A stretch of DNA of 64,000 nucleotides from Lysinibacillus xylanilyticus (GTDB lineage: Bacteria; Bacillota; Bacilli; Bacillales_A; Planococcaceae), in NCBI RefSeq assembly GCF_001183605.1, contig NZ_LFXJ01000005.1:62001-126000 (forward strand), given 5' to 3'. The translations under genes were made by a program, and so were the position numbers. The notes beneath the pieces are model-generated. The model did not search any database. It saw nothing but the letters and a program-made list of their open reading frames with translations, and was not told where the DNA came from. Below are positions 17,631 to 26,029 of this stretch, in pieces (positions within the stretch are counted from its first letter, which is position 1; every line of letters starts with the position of its first letter).

Positions 17631-18680
17631 TTAAGGGGAAACAATTTTTTCGATTTCTGATAAAACATCGTTTTCTTGTACATTGTTTCTATAAAAATCA
17701 TAAACAGGTGCTAGTTTTTCTTTAAAGCGTTGGCGTTCCTTATTGCTCATCGTATAGATCTCAAAGTTATCCTGCTGCTTAAGTTTTTGCAAATCTTCTT
17801 CGTTCATTTCTACAGCTTGTTCAAATTGCCAGTCTGTTGTTTCTTTCATAGCCTCCATAATCTGTTTTTGGATTTCTGTAGGTAGAGATTTCCAAAACTT
17901 GTCGTTAATTAAAACGGCATATCCTAAAATGCCATGCTTAGATAATGTCATATGTTTCTGCACTTTATAGAAACCTTTAGAATATATATTGGATGCTGTA
18001 TTTTCCTGAGCATCAATGGTATTCGATTCTAAATCAGTAAAAACCTCGCTAAAGGAGGTCGGGATTGGTGTAGCCCCAACAGCCTCGAATTGCTTTTCAA
18101 GGGTTTCACTTGGCATTGTCCGGATACGTAAGCCTTTTAAATCTTCAAATGTATGAATAGGTTGATCGACAGAGGTTAAATGTTTAAAGCCATTATGCCA
18201 AAAGCCCAGTCCTTTTATATGAAAAGGTTTAAGCTCACTTAACAATTGATCACCAATCGAACCTGTAAGTACTTCATGCACTTCATCATCCGTATTAAAA
18301 AGGTAAGGTAAATCAAGAACCTGCCAATTTAGTATATAGGATGTCATCTTTGAGAAAGTGGGGATAATCATTTCTACTTCTCCATTTTGCAAAGCCTGAA
18401 ACTCGTTTTTATCATTAAACAAGGAGGAGTTTGGGTAGACGTGTACCTTCAACTTACCATTCGTTTTTTCCTCAACAAGCTCGGCGAATTTACTTGCCGC
18501 TTGTCCTTTTGGTGTATTCTCAGCTACAACATGACTTAAATGAATCGTAATTTGTGTATCTAAGCCAAGTTGCTCATCGTCATAGGGGAGAGGCTTAGCA
18601 AATAGTAAGCCTTGTTGAATACCAACTGCTAATGTTAACAATAAAACACTTACTATTGTTCCGATAATAAATTTTTTCAT
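17631..18680 (-). CDS. dctB: TRAP-type C4-dicarboxylate binding protein
   Basis: A DctP/TAXI-class extracytoplasmic solute-binding protein of about 349 residues. An N-terminal hydrophobic anchor or signal (residues 5-25) is followed by the family strand ITIHLSHVVAENTPKGQAAS. Later come IRTMPSETLEKQFEAVGATP (substrate-arginine region) and SEVFTDLESNTIDAQENTAS. No TRAP permease genes are adjacent. As in the B. subtilis dct locus, it probably acts as an external sensor partner for DctS rather than in TRAP transport; that is an inference from synteny. The ATG at 18680 is preceded by GGGTG; a TTG at 18683 is the alternative. Divergent from dctS across about 90 bp. Confidence 0.9.
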   Translation of the reverse strand: MKKFIIGTIVSVLLLTLAVGIQQGLLFAKPLPYDDEQLGLDTQITIHLSHVVAENTPKGQAASKFAELVEEKTNGKLKVHVYPNSSLFNDKNEFQALQNGEVEMIIPTFSKMTSYILNWQVLDLPYLFNTDDEVHEVLTGSIGDQLLSELKPFHIKGLGFWHNGFKHLTSVDQPIHTFEDLKGLRIRTMPSETLEKQFEAVGATPIPTSFSEVFTDLESNTIDAQENTASNIYSKGFYKVQKHMTLSKHGILGYAVLINDKFWKSLPTEIQKQIMEAMKETTDWQFEQAVEMNEEDLQKLKQQDNFEIYTMSNKERQRFKEKLAPVYDFYRNNVQENDVLSEIEKIVSP

Positions 18681-18771
18681 CAATTACACCCAATTTATTC
18701 GTATTTTCTGATGTTTTTGTTATTCTAACATATGGAGTAAGGTAAAATATAGTAGGAGGGAGGCGTACATC

Positions 18772-20373
18772 TTGAAATTTCAAAAATTATCGATGAAGAG
18801 AAAAATTATGTCTCTGACTTTTTTTATTCTCATGCTCTCCTTTAGTATAGGTGGTACATTTTTGCTAGGGTTTGTCATGAATGAACAAAAAGATAAGCTT
18901 GGAAACCAAGCTTTACTTGTAGCTAAAACTGTATCACAGCTTCCTGAACTAAAAACTTACATTGCAAACAATAATTTTAACGAGGCTACGAAACACATTA
19001 ATCCTGTAGTGGAGGAAATACGTGATATAAATGGGGCGCAGTATATTGTTGTACTTGATATGCAAAGGCGCAAGTACTCACATCCAAATACAGAGGAGAT
19101 CGGACAATTCTCGCAGTCAGGTGATCTAAACGCAGCGTTTTCTGAGCATTATTATACATCCATCGCACATGGTGAACATGGAGATATGGTAAGAGCATTC
19201 GTCCCGATTATGAGTAAAGAAGGTAGACAAATAGGAGTTGTAGTAGTAGGCTATAGTGTTTTAACTGTAGCAGAGTTACTACAATCTATTCAAACAGAAT
19301 TAATGATTACTATTTTATTATCTCTTTTCTTTAGTGCATGGGGGGCTCATACATTAGGGCTTCATATGAAAAAGCAAATGTTTGGGCTAGAGCCCCATGA
19401 AATTGCTAAAATGTATGTAGAACGAACTGAAACCTTTAACGCGATGCATGAAGGGATTATTGCCATTGATAATGACTTGACAATCACAATATTTAATGAA
19501 AAAGCATGTGACATATTAGGTGTTCACGAGCAACCTTCAACATTAATAGGGAAGAAAATTTTTACTGTATTACCGGATACACGATTACCGGAAATTTTGG
19601 AGCTAGATCACCCCATTTTTAATCGTGAGCTCTATATTAATGATCACAGTATTATGAGTAATCGTATTCCTATACAAGTTAATGGAAAAACGGTTGGAGC
19701 TGTGGCGATGTTTAAGGATCGTACAGAAGTTAAAAAGCTTGCAGAGGAGTTAACAGGTGTTAAGGCATTTGTACAAGCATTACGCGTACAAACCCATGAA
19801 CATAAAAATAAATTGCACACAATTGCTGGTCTTTTACAGCTTGGACATCATGACCAAGCACTTTCTTACTTAACGCAAGTAAAAGAAGAACATGATGAAA
19901 TTACAAATTTTCTAAATGAACGAATTAAAAATGAAAATATTTCCGGGCTATTGCTTAGTAAAATCTCCTATGCAAAAGAACAGGGAATTCTACTAGAAAT
20001 TGACAGGGAAAGCCGTTTGACAACCTTTCCTAACAATTTAGATCATCATGATTTCGTTATTTTATTCGGTAACTTAATAGAAAATGCTTTTGATGCATTA
20101 AGGGATGTACAAATGGAAGAGAAAATTATCCATGTTTCTGTTGACGAGGATGAGGATGTACTAGCAATTTTAGTAACGGATAATGGTATAGGCATGACAA
20201 ATGAAGTAAAGGCTCATATTTTTGATAATGGATATTCAACAAAAGAGAATAAAGGTCGTGGCATTGGACTTTTTTTAATAAAAGAAATTGTACAAAAAGG
20301 ACAGGGAGAAATCGAAGTCATAAGTGAACCGAATAAAGGAACAAGCTTTTTAATAACTTTTTACTATACTTAA
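18772..20373 (+). CDS. dctS: Sensor histidine kinase DctS (CitA/DcuS type)
   Basis: A 533-residue membrane kinase. TM1 (about 12-35), an extracellular sensor domain with the RxYxHP-like MQRRKYSHPNTEEIGQ, and TM2 (about 175-195) come first. A cytoplasmic PAS domain (MHEGIIAIDNDLTITIFNEK) follows. The SpoOB-type dimerisation box has LRVQTHEHKNKLHTIAGLL with the phospho-accepting His. The HATPase domain has FGNLIENAFDAL, DNGIGM and GRGIGLFLIKE. The CitA/DcuS family senses external di- or tricarboxylates. TTG start at 18772 after AGTAGGAGGGAGG. Its regulator dctR follows after an unusually long 241-bp gap holding a type B repeat; in related loci the two genes are nearly adjacent. Confidence 0.94.
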   Translation: MKFQKLSMKRKIMSLTFFILMLSFSIGGTFLLGFVMNEQKDKLGNQALLVAKTVSQLPELKTYIANNNFNEATKHINPVVEEIRDINGAQYIVVLDMQRRKYSHPNTEEIGQFSQSGDLNAAFSEHYYTSIAHGEHGDMVRAFVPIMSKEGRQIGVVVVGYSVLTVAELLQSIQTELMITILLSLFFSAWGAHTLGLHMKKQMFGLEPHEIAKMYVERTETFNAMHEGIIAIDNDLTITIFNEKACDILGVHEQPSTLIGKKIFTVLPDTRLPEILELDHPIFNRELYINDHSIMSNRIPIQVNGKTVGAVAMFKDRTEVKKLAEELTGVKAFVQALRVQTHEHKNKLHTIAGLLQLGHHDQALSYLTQVKEEHDEITNFLNERIKNENISGLLLSKISYAKEQGILLEIDRESRLTTFPNNLDHHDFVILFGNLIENAFDALRDVQMEEKIIHVSVDEDEDVLAILVTDNGIGMTNEVKAHIFDNGYSTKENKGRGIGLFLIKEIVQKGQGEIEVISEPNKGTSFLITFYYT

Positions 20374-20404
20374 TAGGCTCATCATCTGATGATAATATTT
20401 GTTT

Positions 20405-20486
20405 TTTGATTGGAGTATAGACTGAACGACTCCTTAGGATTCATTTGACGTCCTTAAGAAAGCGCTTGGTTGTAATGGAGATCAAC
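20405..20486 (+). repeat. Degenerate type B repeat between dctS and dctR
   Basis: Left end TTTTGATTGGAGTATAGACT, interior CGACTCCTTAGGATTC, right end GTAATGGAGATCAACC. Both GGA triplets remain only in part and the inner stem is weak. It is oriented with dctS. Confidence 0.75.
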
Positions 20487-20614
20487 CCTATGAGTAATGT
20501 AATATGAATAGATGCGAAATATTCTATGGGAACAGCGTGGCGCTCTCTTAGATAGCTTTCTTAAGTAAATATTTGCACATATAGAGATAGAACAGAGTGT
20601 ATGGAGGACTAACA

Positions 20615-21316
20615 GTGACACAAACAAAGGTTTTATTAATAGAAGACGATCCAATGGTGCGAGAGGTTAATCGCCAATTTATTGAAAAGATAGCTGGATT
20701 TGAAGTAATTGGACAAGCCTCAAATGGAGTTGAAGGGATTGCTCAAATTCAAAAACTTAAACCAGAATTAGTATTTATGGATATTTTCATGCCAGAGCAG
20801 GATGGAGTGACAAGCTTACGAAAAATTCGTGAACTCAAGTTACCTGTAGATGTAATTACGGTAACCGCTGCAAATGATATGAAAACTGTAAAACAAGTCC
20901 TGCATCTGGGCGTCTTTGATTATATTATGAAACCTTTTTCATTTGAACGAGTGCAAGGAACGCTTGAAAATTATTTGCGCTTCAAAAAGCAAATGCAAAC
21001 GGAGCGTGGATTAACACAAGGAGAGCTTGATCAGTTATTCCATTATCATGATGGACATAATGAGGTTCAGCAATCCAATGTCATACGGTCAGAAAAAAGT
21101 TTACCTAAAGGTTTTAATCGCGCAACACTGGAGAAAGTTGTGCACTATTTACAATCTGTAGAAGGAGCATCGGCAGAAGAAGTAGCCAGTGGTGTAGGTA
21201 TTGCGCGCGTAACAGCAAGAAGATACTTAGATTATTTAGAGAAGCAAGAGGAAATTACGATGGATGTACATTATGGTGGCATTGGTCGTCCGGTTAATTA
21301 TTATTTCAGTAAATAA
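20615..21316 (+). CDS. dctR: Response regulator DctR (CitB/DcuR type)
   Basis: A 233-residue CitB-family regulator. The receiver domain (about 5-120) has acidic pocket EDD at 10-12, phospho-accepting Asp56 (FMDIFMPEQDG), a TAAND switch region and Lys in YIMKPF. A linker follows, then a C-terminal helix-turn-helix (EEVASGVGIARVTARRYLDY). The GTG at 20615 is chosen because ATGGAGGA lies ideally upstream; an in-frame GTG at 20597 would cover that site. It is expected to activate dctP (and probably dctB) in response to C4-dicarboxylates sensed by DctS. Confidence 0.94.
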   Translation: MTQTKVLLIEDDPMVREVNRQFIEKIAGFEVIGQASNGVEGIAQIQKLKPELVFMDIFMPEQDGVTSLRKIRELKLPVDVITVTAANDMKTVKQVLHLGVFDYIMKPFSFERVQGTLENYLRFKKQMQTERGLTQGELDQLFHYHDGHNEVQQSNVIRSEKSLPKGFNRATLEKVVHYLQSVEGASAEEVASGVGIARVTARRYLDYLEKQEEITMDVHYGGIGRPVNYYFSK

Positions 21317-21320
21317 AAGG

Positions 21321-21357
21321 AAATCCTGATCGTCAAAATAGACAATCAGGATTTTTT
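21321..21357 (+). terminator. Terminator of dctR
   Basis: AAATCCTGAT pairs with ATCAGGATTT, with an inner GTC/GAC pair, followed by a T run. Confidence 0.92.
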
Positions 21358-21415
21358 ACTACTTTAGATTTTTAAGTTGTGGATAACCAAAGTCATAGTT
21401 ATCGTCTAGGCTAAA

Positions 21416-21494
21416 GCGCTACATCCTCGAGGTCGCTTCGATCCCTCGGGCAAAAGTGGTGGAGCGTTTACTTTTGCTTCGGGCTCTCCAGCGC
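21416..21494. repeat. Long structured palindrome (type E) downstream of ispH
   Basis: Outer arms GCGCT/AGCGC enclose CCTCGAGG and an inner perfect 8-bp hairpin GCAAAAGT/ACTTTTGC. Only one copy is in this window. It lies between the dctR terminator and the ispH stop codon and could act as the ispH 3' structure; no clear T run follows on the minus strand. Confidence 0.55.
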
Positions 21495-21502
21495 ATTTGT
21501 TC

Positions 21503-22471
21503 TTAGTAAGGCATAATTTTGTCTACAGGCTTTGGCGTTTTAATTTTAGGTAAAATTTTATCTAATGTAACTGTACGCTTAATGTTATGTGTTGATTCAT
21601 CAATTTCATCGAATTGCTCAAGGAATGAAATAACCTCTTTGACAATTGGTGTTGGCGTAGAAGCACCTGCTGTAACAGCGACGGAATTAATTCCTTTTAA
21701 CCATTCGATTTTTATCTCAGAAACGTCTGCAATTCGATAAGATGGTGTCCCTGCAATTTCAACGGACACCTGCGTTAAACGATTCGAGTTATTGGATTTT
21801 GGGTCACCAACAACAATAAGTAAATCTGTTTCCCCAGCTTGCTTAGCAACTGCCTCTTGACGTACCTGGGTTGCCAAACAAATCTCCTTATGCACTTCAA
21901 TTCGTGGGAATTTCTCTTTTAAACTATCCATTAAATGAGCGACATCCCATTGACTCATCGTCGTTTGATTCGTTACTAGTAATTTATCATTCGTTAAATT
22001 TAATGCATCAATATCAGAGGATGATTGCACTAAATGCACATGATCAGGTGCAACCCCAATTGCTCCCTCTGGCTCGGGGTGGCCTTTTTTACCGATATAT
22101 ATAATATCATAGCCACTCGCTGATTTTTCACGAATTAAATCGTGAGTAACTGTTACGTCAGGACATGTAGCATCAATGGATACTAAGCCTTTTCGCTTCG
22201 CAATTTCACGAATTTCAGGTGAAACACCATGCGCTGTGAATATAACAGTGCCAGTTTCAACTTGTTCAATAATTTCTAAACGATTGTCGCCATCTAATGT
22301 GATGATGCCATCTGCTTCAAAGGCATCCGTGACATGTTTATTATGCACAATCATACCTAAAATGTAGATAGGTCTTGGTAATGTTTTATCGAGTGCGGCG
22401 TTTCGAGCGATGACCATCGCATCAACAACACCGTAGCAATAGCCACGTGGATTAATTTTTAATACTTGCAT
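21503..22471 (-). CDS. ispH: 4-hydroxy-3-methylbut-2-enyl diphosphate reductase
   Basis: Last enzyme of the MEP isoprenoid pathway, making IPP and DMAPP with an oxygen-sensitive iron-sulfur cluster; 322 residues. The three cluster cysteines are visible in NPRGYCYGV (Cys12), [10 protein letters not shown] and [25 protein letters not shown] and [11 protein letters not shown] are the other conserved blocks. The ATG at 22471 has AAAGGAGT eight bases upstream; a start at 22489 would contain the ribosome site. It keeps its B. subtilis neighbour yqfQ. IspG, which acts just before it in the pathway, is also in this window at 61974-63089. Confidence 0.96.
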   Translation of the reverse strand: MQVLKINPRGYCYGVVDAMVIARNAALDKTLPRPIYILGMIVHNKHVTDAFEADGIITLDGDNRLEIIEQVETGTVIFTAHGVSPEIREIAKRKGLVSIDATCPDVTVTHDLIREKSASGYDIIYIGKKGHPEPEGAIGVAPDHVHLVQSSSDIDALNLTNDKLLVTNQTTMSQWDVAHLMDSLKEKFPRIEVHKEICLATQVRQEAVAKQAGETDLLIVVGDPKSNNSNRLTQVSVEIAGTPSYRIADVSEIKIEWLKGINSVAVTAGASTPTPIVKEVISFLEQFDEIDESTHNIKRTVTLDKILPKIKTPKPVDKIMPY

Positions 22472-22545
22472 GGTTGTGACTCCTTTCAAGCTTACCTATC
22501 TACATTATAACGGACAGGGACGGCGAACACAAAGAAACCTTCATC

Positions 22546-23085
22546 TTACATAGGCGGCTGGAAAATACGCGGCTTAGATGGAAGTGGGTCAGCAGGAGTA
22601 AATGATCCACTTTGCCGAGACGATTTTCTACTTTTAGCAGAACTTGCTCCTTCGCTAGCCGCTGCTTCAGCTGCTACTGCTGCAGCCCCTGCGGCAGCTC
22701 CTGCAGCAGGAAGACCTTGAAATCCTTTATACAATTTTAAAAGTGACGGAATATTTTTTACCATTGGCATTGCTTGCTGAATGTAAGGAGTATATGTTTT
22801 CGCTGAGTTAAATAAGCTATTCGCCTGCTGCAAAAATGAACCGATTTTTGAAGGTTCCTGCATTGATGGCATTTGTCCTCCAAATGCTCCTATTCCACTG
22901 GCCATAGGAAAGCCACCGGGAATTCGTGGTTGATTTGGGAAGCCTCCGGGCTGGAAAAAGGACTGCGGTGACATCTGTGGAGGTGTTGGCATTTGCATCG
23001 GCATTTGCATTGGCATTTGCATCGGCATTTGCATGGGCATTCTCATGCCACCAGGATACATCGGGAACTGTGGTCTAAATACCAT
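22546..23085 (-). CDS. yqfQ: VrrA/YqfQ-like protein with an in-frame tandem repeat
   Basis: A 179-residue, Pro/Met/Gln-rich protein, MVFRPQFPMYPGG ..., similar in composition and position to YqfQ of B. subtilis and VrrA of the B. anthracis group. Repeated PMQM units occupy about residues 14-30. A conserved central part (KIGSFLQQANSLFNSAKTYT, IQQAMPMVKNIPSLLKLYKG) is followed by an Ala-rich stretch and a basic Ser/Lys tail. The ATG at 23085 is preceded by AAAGGAGA. Function is unknown; vrrA is used as a variable-number repeat typing locus. The neighbour ispH lies 74 bp downstream, matching B. subtilis order. Confidence 0.85.
   Translation of the reverse strand: MVFRPQFPMYPGGMRMPMQMPMQMPMQMPMQMPTPPQMSPQSFFQPGGFPNQPRIPGGFPMASGIGAFGGQMPSMQEPSKIGSFLQQANSLFNSAKTYTPYIQQAMPMVKNIPSLLKLYKGFQGLPAAGAAAGAAAVAAEAAASEGASSAKSRKSSRQSGSFTPADPLPSKPRIFQPPM
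22988..23046. repeat. 12-bp in-frame tandem repeat within yqfQ
   Basis: Consecutive copies of GGCATTTGCATN (plus strand) encode PMQM four times on the minus strand. The unit keeps reading frame, so copy-number change would alter protein length without frameshift. Confidence 0.85.
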
Positions 23086-23278
23086 AACGATCTCCTTTCG
23101 ATAGTGAATTAACATTGATGACATACCTGATTATAAATATGATATGCAGATGGGTAAGTTAGCGTTCGAACGCGCAATAAATAACTAGGGCGATTGTAAA
23201 TGTATCTGTCTATATCCTGTAAGGTTTATTTCTTTAACTTCTTTCAGCAATTATTTTTGTTTATCTGCTCGAAAGTGT

Positions 23279-23393
23279 AGCGAAAGCAAAGCGACAGCGG
23301 CAAATGTTTTCTGTAGCGAAAGCAAAGCGACAGCTACAAATGTTTTCTGCGCGAAAGCGAAGCGACAGTGGCAATTATGCCGAGGGATAATTG
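23279..23393 (+). repeat. A-module tandem (three units) ending in a type C palindrome
   Basis: Three units with GCGAAAGC, each followed by a CAGCGGCAAATGTTTTCTG-like spacer. They end with CAATTATGCC-GA-GGGATAATTG (one mismatch) at 23372-23393. The third unit reads GCGAAAGCGAAGC. It fills most of the gap between yqfQ and the feo cluster. Confidence 0.85.
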
Positions 23394-23439
23394 ATATACT
23401 TTAGCTTTAGAACACAGCGCTTCATGTCTAAAAGCACAC

Positions 23440-23489
23440 AAAAAAGCGAGGTAGTCTCCAATGGAATTTTCCATTTAGATTACCTCGCT
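23440..23489 (-). terminator. Terminator of the feoAB operon
   Basis: AGCGAGGTAGTCT pairs with AGATTACCTCGCT (one variant pair). On the minus strand it is followed by TTTTTTG. It lies just after the Cys-rich feo partner gene. Confidence 0.9.
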
Positions 23490-23504
23490 ATATTTTCTAC
23501 AAAT

Positions 23505-23684
23505 TTATTTGTGGGAAATATCTTTCAGTTTAGAAGGGGGGACACAAACGTTAGAGGAACAACTTTTCTGTAATGAGCATGATGCGCATTTACCCTTCTT
23601 CTGTTTCTTAATGCTCTTATATAAGGTAATGCCAGCATAGCCAAATATAATGCTACCAATTAAGATATTAATCAATAAAGTCAT
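23505..23684 (-). CDS. FeoB-associated Cys-rich small membrane protein
   Basis: A 59-residue protein, MTLLINILIGSIIFGYAGIT ..., with one N-terminal TM helix (about 3-22), a lysine-rich stretch and four closely spaced Cys in KCASCSLQKSCSSNVC. This is the pattern of the small FeoB-associated membrane proteins found downstream of feoB in Firmicutes, thought to help Feo-mediated ferrous iron uptake (cysteines as metal ligands or redox switch), though the role is unproven. The ATG at 23684 is preceded by GAGGTGTAGAG and sits only ten bases after the feoB stop, so it is the third gene of the operon. It is short enough to be overlooked. Confidence 0.88.
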   Translation of the reverse strand: MTLLINILIGSIIFGYAGITLYKSIKKQKKGKCASCSLQKSCSSNVCVPPSKLKDISHK

Positions 23685-23694
23685 TCTCTACACC

Positions 23695-25674
23695 TCACAT
23701 GAATAAGTTCCCGATACCATAAATCATAAGTGCAATAATATAGGCTACAACAAATGGATATATTGTTGCAAATAAAGTCCATTTCACAGATTGTGTTTCC
23801 CTTTTTATTGCGCCAACTGTGGCTAAACAAGGCATATAAAGTAAAACAAAGGCCAAGAATGTATACGCGCTTAAAGCAGTAAAATGTGTTGTCATCGTTG
23901 AGGATAAGACACCTTCACTTACGCCATAAATAATCGCCATTGTCGAAACAATTACTTCTTTTGCCAGGAATCCAGCAATAAGAGATGCACCGGCTTGCCA
24001 TGTTCCAAAGCCAAGTGGGATAAACAACACACCAAAAGCGCCCCCAATAATTGCTAAAAAGCTGTCATCCATATTGACGTTAGCGCCATGTGGTCCTAAA
24101 TAAGAAAGAAGCCAAATAATAACGGAGCCAGCAAAGATGATAGTACCAGCTTTGCGGAAAAATCCTTTCCCTTTTTCCCAAGTAGAACGCCAAAGTGTTT
24201 TAAGTTGTGGTACATGATAGGCTGGTAACTCAACAAAAAATACAGAGGTTTCATTTTTTAAAATTGTCATTGATAATATTTTTGTTACAATAAGCGCTAT
24301 CACTATACCCATTACATATAGGGAGAATACTACTAACGATTGATGTGCAGAAAAGAATGCTGCACCGAACAAAGCATATACAGGTAACCTTGCAGAGCAA
24401 CTCATAAACGGCGCAACAAGAATTGTTAATAGACGTTCTCTTGGCTGTTCAATTGTTCTTGCAGCCATTACACCTGGAACATTACATCCGAAACTTACAA
24501 TCATCGGAATAAAGGCTTTGCCGTTTAAACCGAAAAATTCCATAAGGCGATCCATCACAACAGCGATTCTCGCCATATACCCTGAATCTTCTAATAGAGA
24601 AATAAAGAAAAATAGTACAAAGATTTGCGGAATGAAAACTAAAACACCGCCAACACCTGCAATGATCCCGTCACATATTAAATGAACAATAAAAGGAGCT
24701 GCACCAATAGCTTCTAAGCCCTGAGTAACAGTATCTGTAAGAGGGCCACCTACAATGCCATCTAGGAAATCAGAAAGTGGGGTACCGATCCATGCAAATG
24801 TTGCTTGAAACATTAAAAACATTAGTGCTAAGAAAATCGGAACACCTAAAATTGGATGTGTTAGAATTTTATCAACTTTCTCTGACCATTGTGTTTCACT
24901 TTTCTCTTGTATAATTACTTCGCTGTAAATGTTAGAAATATATAAATCACGTTTTTTAGTAATAGCTTTATTTAATGGTTCACCAATTTTCTTTTCTAAA
25001 GCATCTCGCATTGCAGCTAGCTTTTCATAGTATTCCTTTTCTTTCAAATAAGCGTCAACGGCTTCATTTTCCATTAAAAATTGAATTGTGCACCATCTTC
25101 TTTGTTCTTCAGGAACATGCTGTAACAATGCTTCAATTTTTGAGATGCCTTCTTCAATTAAGTCATCATAGGTTAATGCAAAACGTTGTTGAGTACGATC
25201 GGAGGCTTGAATAGCAGCATAAATACCTTCGACACCTTTACCAGTACGAGCGCTTATTGGAATAACAGGTACTCCTAAAGAACTCTGCAATTTTTCGACA
25301 TCAATCGAAATGCCTTTCTTTTTCGCTACGTCAATCATATTTAAACAGATGAAAACAGGCTTTCTAAGTTCAAGTATATCTACTGTTAATTGCATATTTC
25401 GTTCGAAGTTAGAGGCATCGATAATATTTAAAATTCCATCTACCTGATCTTCAAGTAAAAATGAAGTAACAACACTTTCATCTTTTGAAATAGGGTTAAG
25501 CGTATAGACACCAGGTAAATCAATTATTTCTTTTTGTAGTTTTTTTACTTGTCCTACTTTTTTTTCAACGGTTACACCACTCCAATTGCCAACGTATTCA
25601 TATGAATTTGTCAACGTATTGAACAATGATGTTTTACCGATATTTGGGTTTCCTATTAAAGCTAATCTACTCAT
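23695..25674 (-). CDS. feoB: Ferrous iron transporter B
   Basis: Membrane Fe(II) uptake protein, 659 residues. The N-terminal G domain carries G1 GNPNIGKTSLFN, G2/G3 WSGVTVEKK and DLPGVYTL, and G4 NMID (about residues 8-120), followed by the helical GDI region. The membrane part contains the Gate motifs GCNVPGVMAARTIEQPRERL (about residue 395) and a repeated LVPFVSC-like APFMSCSARLPVYALF, plus the second gate near LAKEVIVSTMAIIY. Its ATG overlaps the feoA stop by four bases (ATGA), indicating coupled translation. The operon is feoA-feoB-Cys-rich protein under a Fur-type operator. Confidence 0.96.
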   Translation of the reverse strand: MSRLALIGNPNIGKTSLFNTLTNSYEYVGNWSGVTVEKKVGQVKKLQKEIIDLPGVYTLNPISKDESVVTSFLLEDQVDGILNIIDASNFERNMQLTVDILELRKPVFICLNMIDVAKKKGISIDVEKLQSSLGVPVIPISARTGKGVEGIYAAIQASDRTQQRFALTYDDLIEEGISKIEALLQHVPEEQRRWCTIQFLMENEAVDAYLKEKEYYEKLAAMRDALEKKIGEPLNKAITKKRDLYISNIYSEVIIQEKSETQWSEKVDKILTHPILGVPIFLALMFLMFQATFAWIGTPLSDFLDGIVGGPLTDTVTQGLEAIGAAPFIVHLICDGIIAGVGGVLVFIPQIFVLFFFISLLEDSGYMARIAVVMDRLMEFFGLNGKAFIPMIVSFGCNVPGVMAARTIEQPRERLLTILVAPFMSCSARLPVYALFGAAFFSAHQSLVVFSLYVMGIVIALIVTKILSMTILKNETSVFFVELPAYHVPQLKTLWRSTWEKGKGFFRKAGTIIFAGSVIIWLLSYLGPHGANVNMDDSFLAIIGGAFGVLFIPLGFGTWQAGASLIAGFLAKEVIVSTMAIIYGVSEGVLSSTMTTHFTALSAYTFLAFVLLYMPCLATVGAIKRETQSVKWTLFATIYPFVVAYIIALMIYGIGNLFM

Positions 25675-25898
25675 ACTTGTTCGACCTTTATATCCATTAA
25701 ATCTTTTTTTCTAAGCCCGATTTTCTGACCTTGACATTCTAATATGCAAGCTCCAGAAAACCATCCTTTTTGGACCATGCAAACTTGACAGCCTTCTTTT
25801 ATTCCAAAAGCATTTAATCGTTTACATAAAAGAGAGTCAATTTGCTGTAGATCTTTTACTTTAACTTTTTCTCCCAATTGAACCGCGTGAAGGTTCAT
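25671..25898 (-). CDS. feoA: Ferrous iron transport protein A
   Basis: A 75-residue cytoplasmic SH3-like protein that assists FeoB. It has the usual FeoA pattern VQLGEKVKVKDLQQ, then RLNAFGIKEGCQV and a C-terminal LRKKDLMDIKVEQV. There are cysteines in LLCKRL, EGCQVCM and ACILECQ, more than in many FeoA proteins. First gene of the operon; the stop overlaps feoB. It is preceded by a Fur box and a matching promoter, so expression should rise under iron limitation. Confidence 0.93.
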   Translation of the reverse strand: MNLHAVQLGEKVKVKDLQQIDSLLCKRLNAFGIKEGCQVCMVQKGWFSGACILECQGQKIGLRKKDLMDIKVEQV

Positions 25899-25922
25899 AA
25901 GATCTACCTACTTTCTTGTGAG

Positions 25923-25937
25923 TGATAATCATTATCA
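25923..25937 (-). promoter_or_regulatory. Fur box of the feo operon
   Basis: TGATAATCATTATCA is a perfect 7-1-7 inverted repeat and matches the Bacillus Fur box core. It lies immediately after the -10 element of the feo promoter, so bound Fur would block transcription. Confidence 0.9.
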
Positions 25938-25942
25938 AAAAA

Positions 25943-25971
25943 ATCTTATCATTTTTTATCTAGTGTATCAA
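25943..25971 (-). promoter_or_regulatory. Promoter of the feo operon
   Basis: Minus strand -35 TTGATA (25971-25966), a 17-bp spacer and -10 TAAGAT (25948-25943), with the Fur box directly downstream. Confidence 0.7.
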
Positions 25972-26029
25972 TAATAAGTTTACTGTTGAAAGTAATATTG
26001 GGATAGCAAAGTTAAAGTGAGATCAAACC

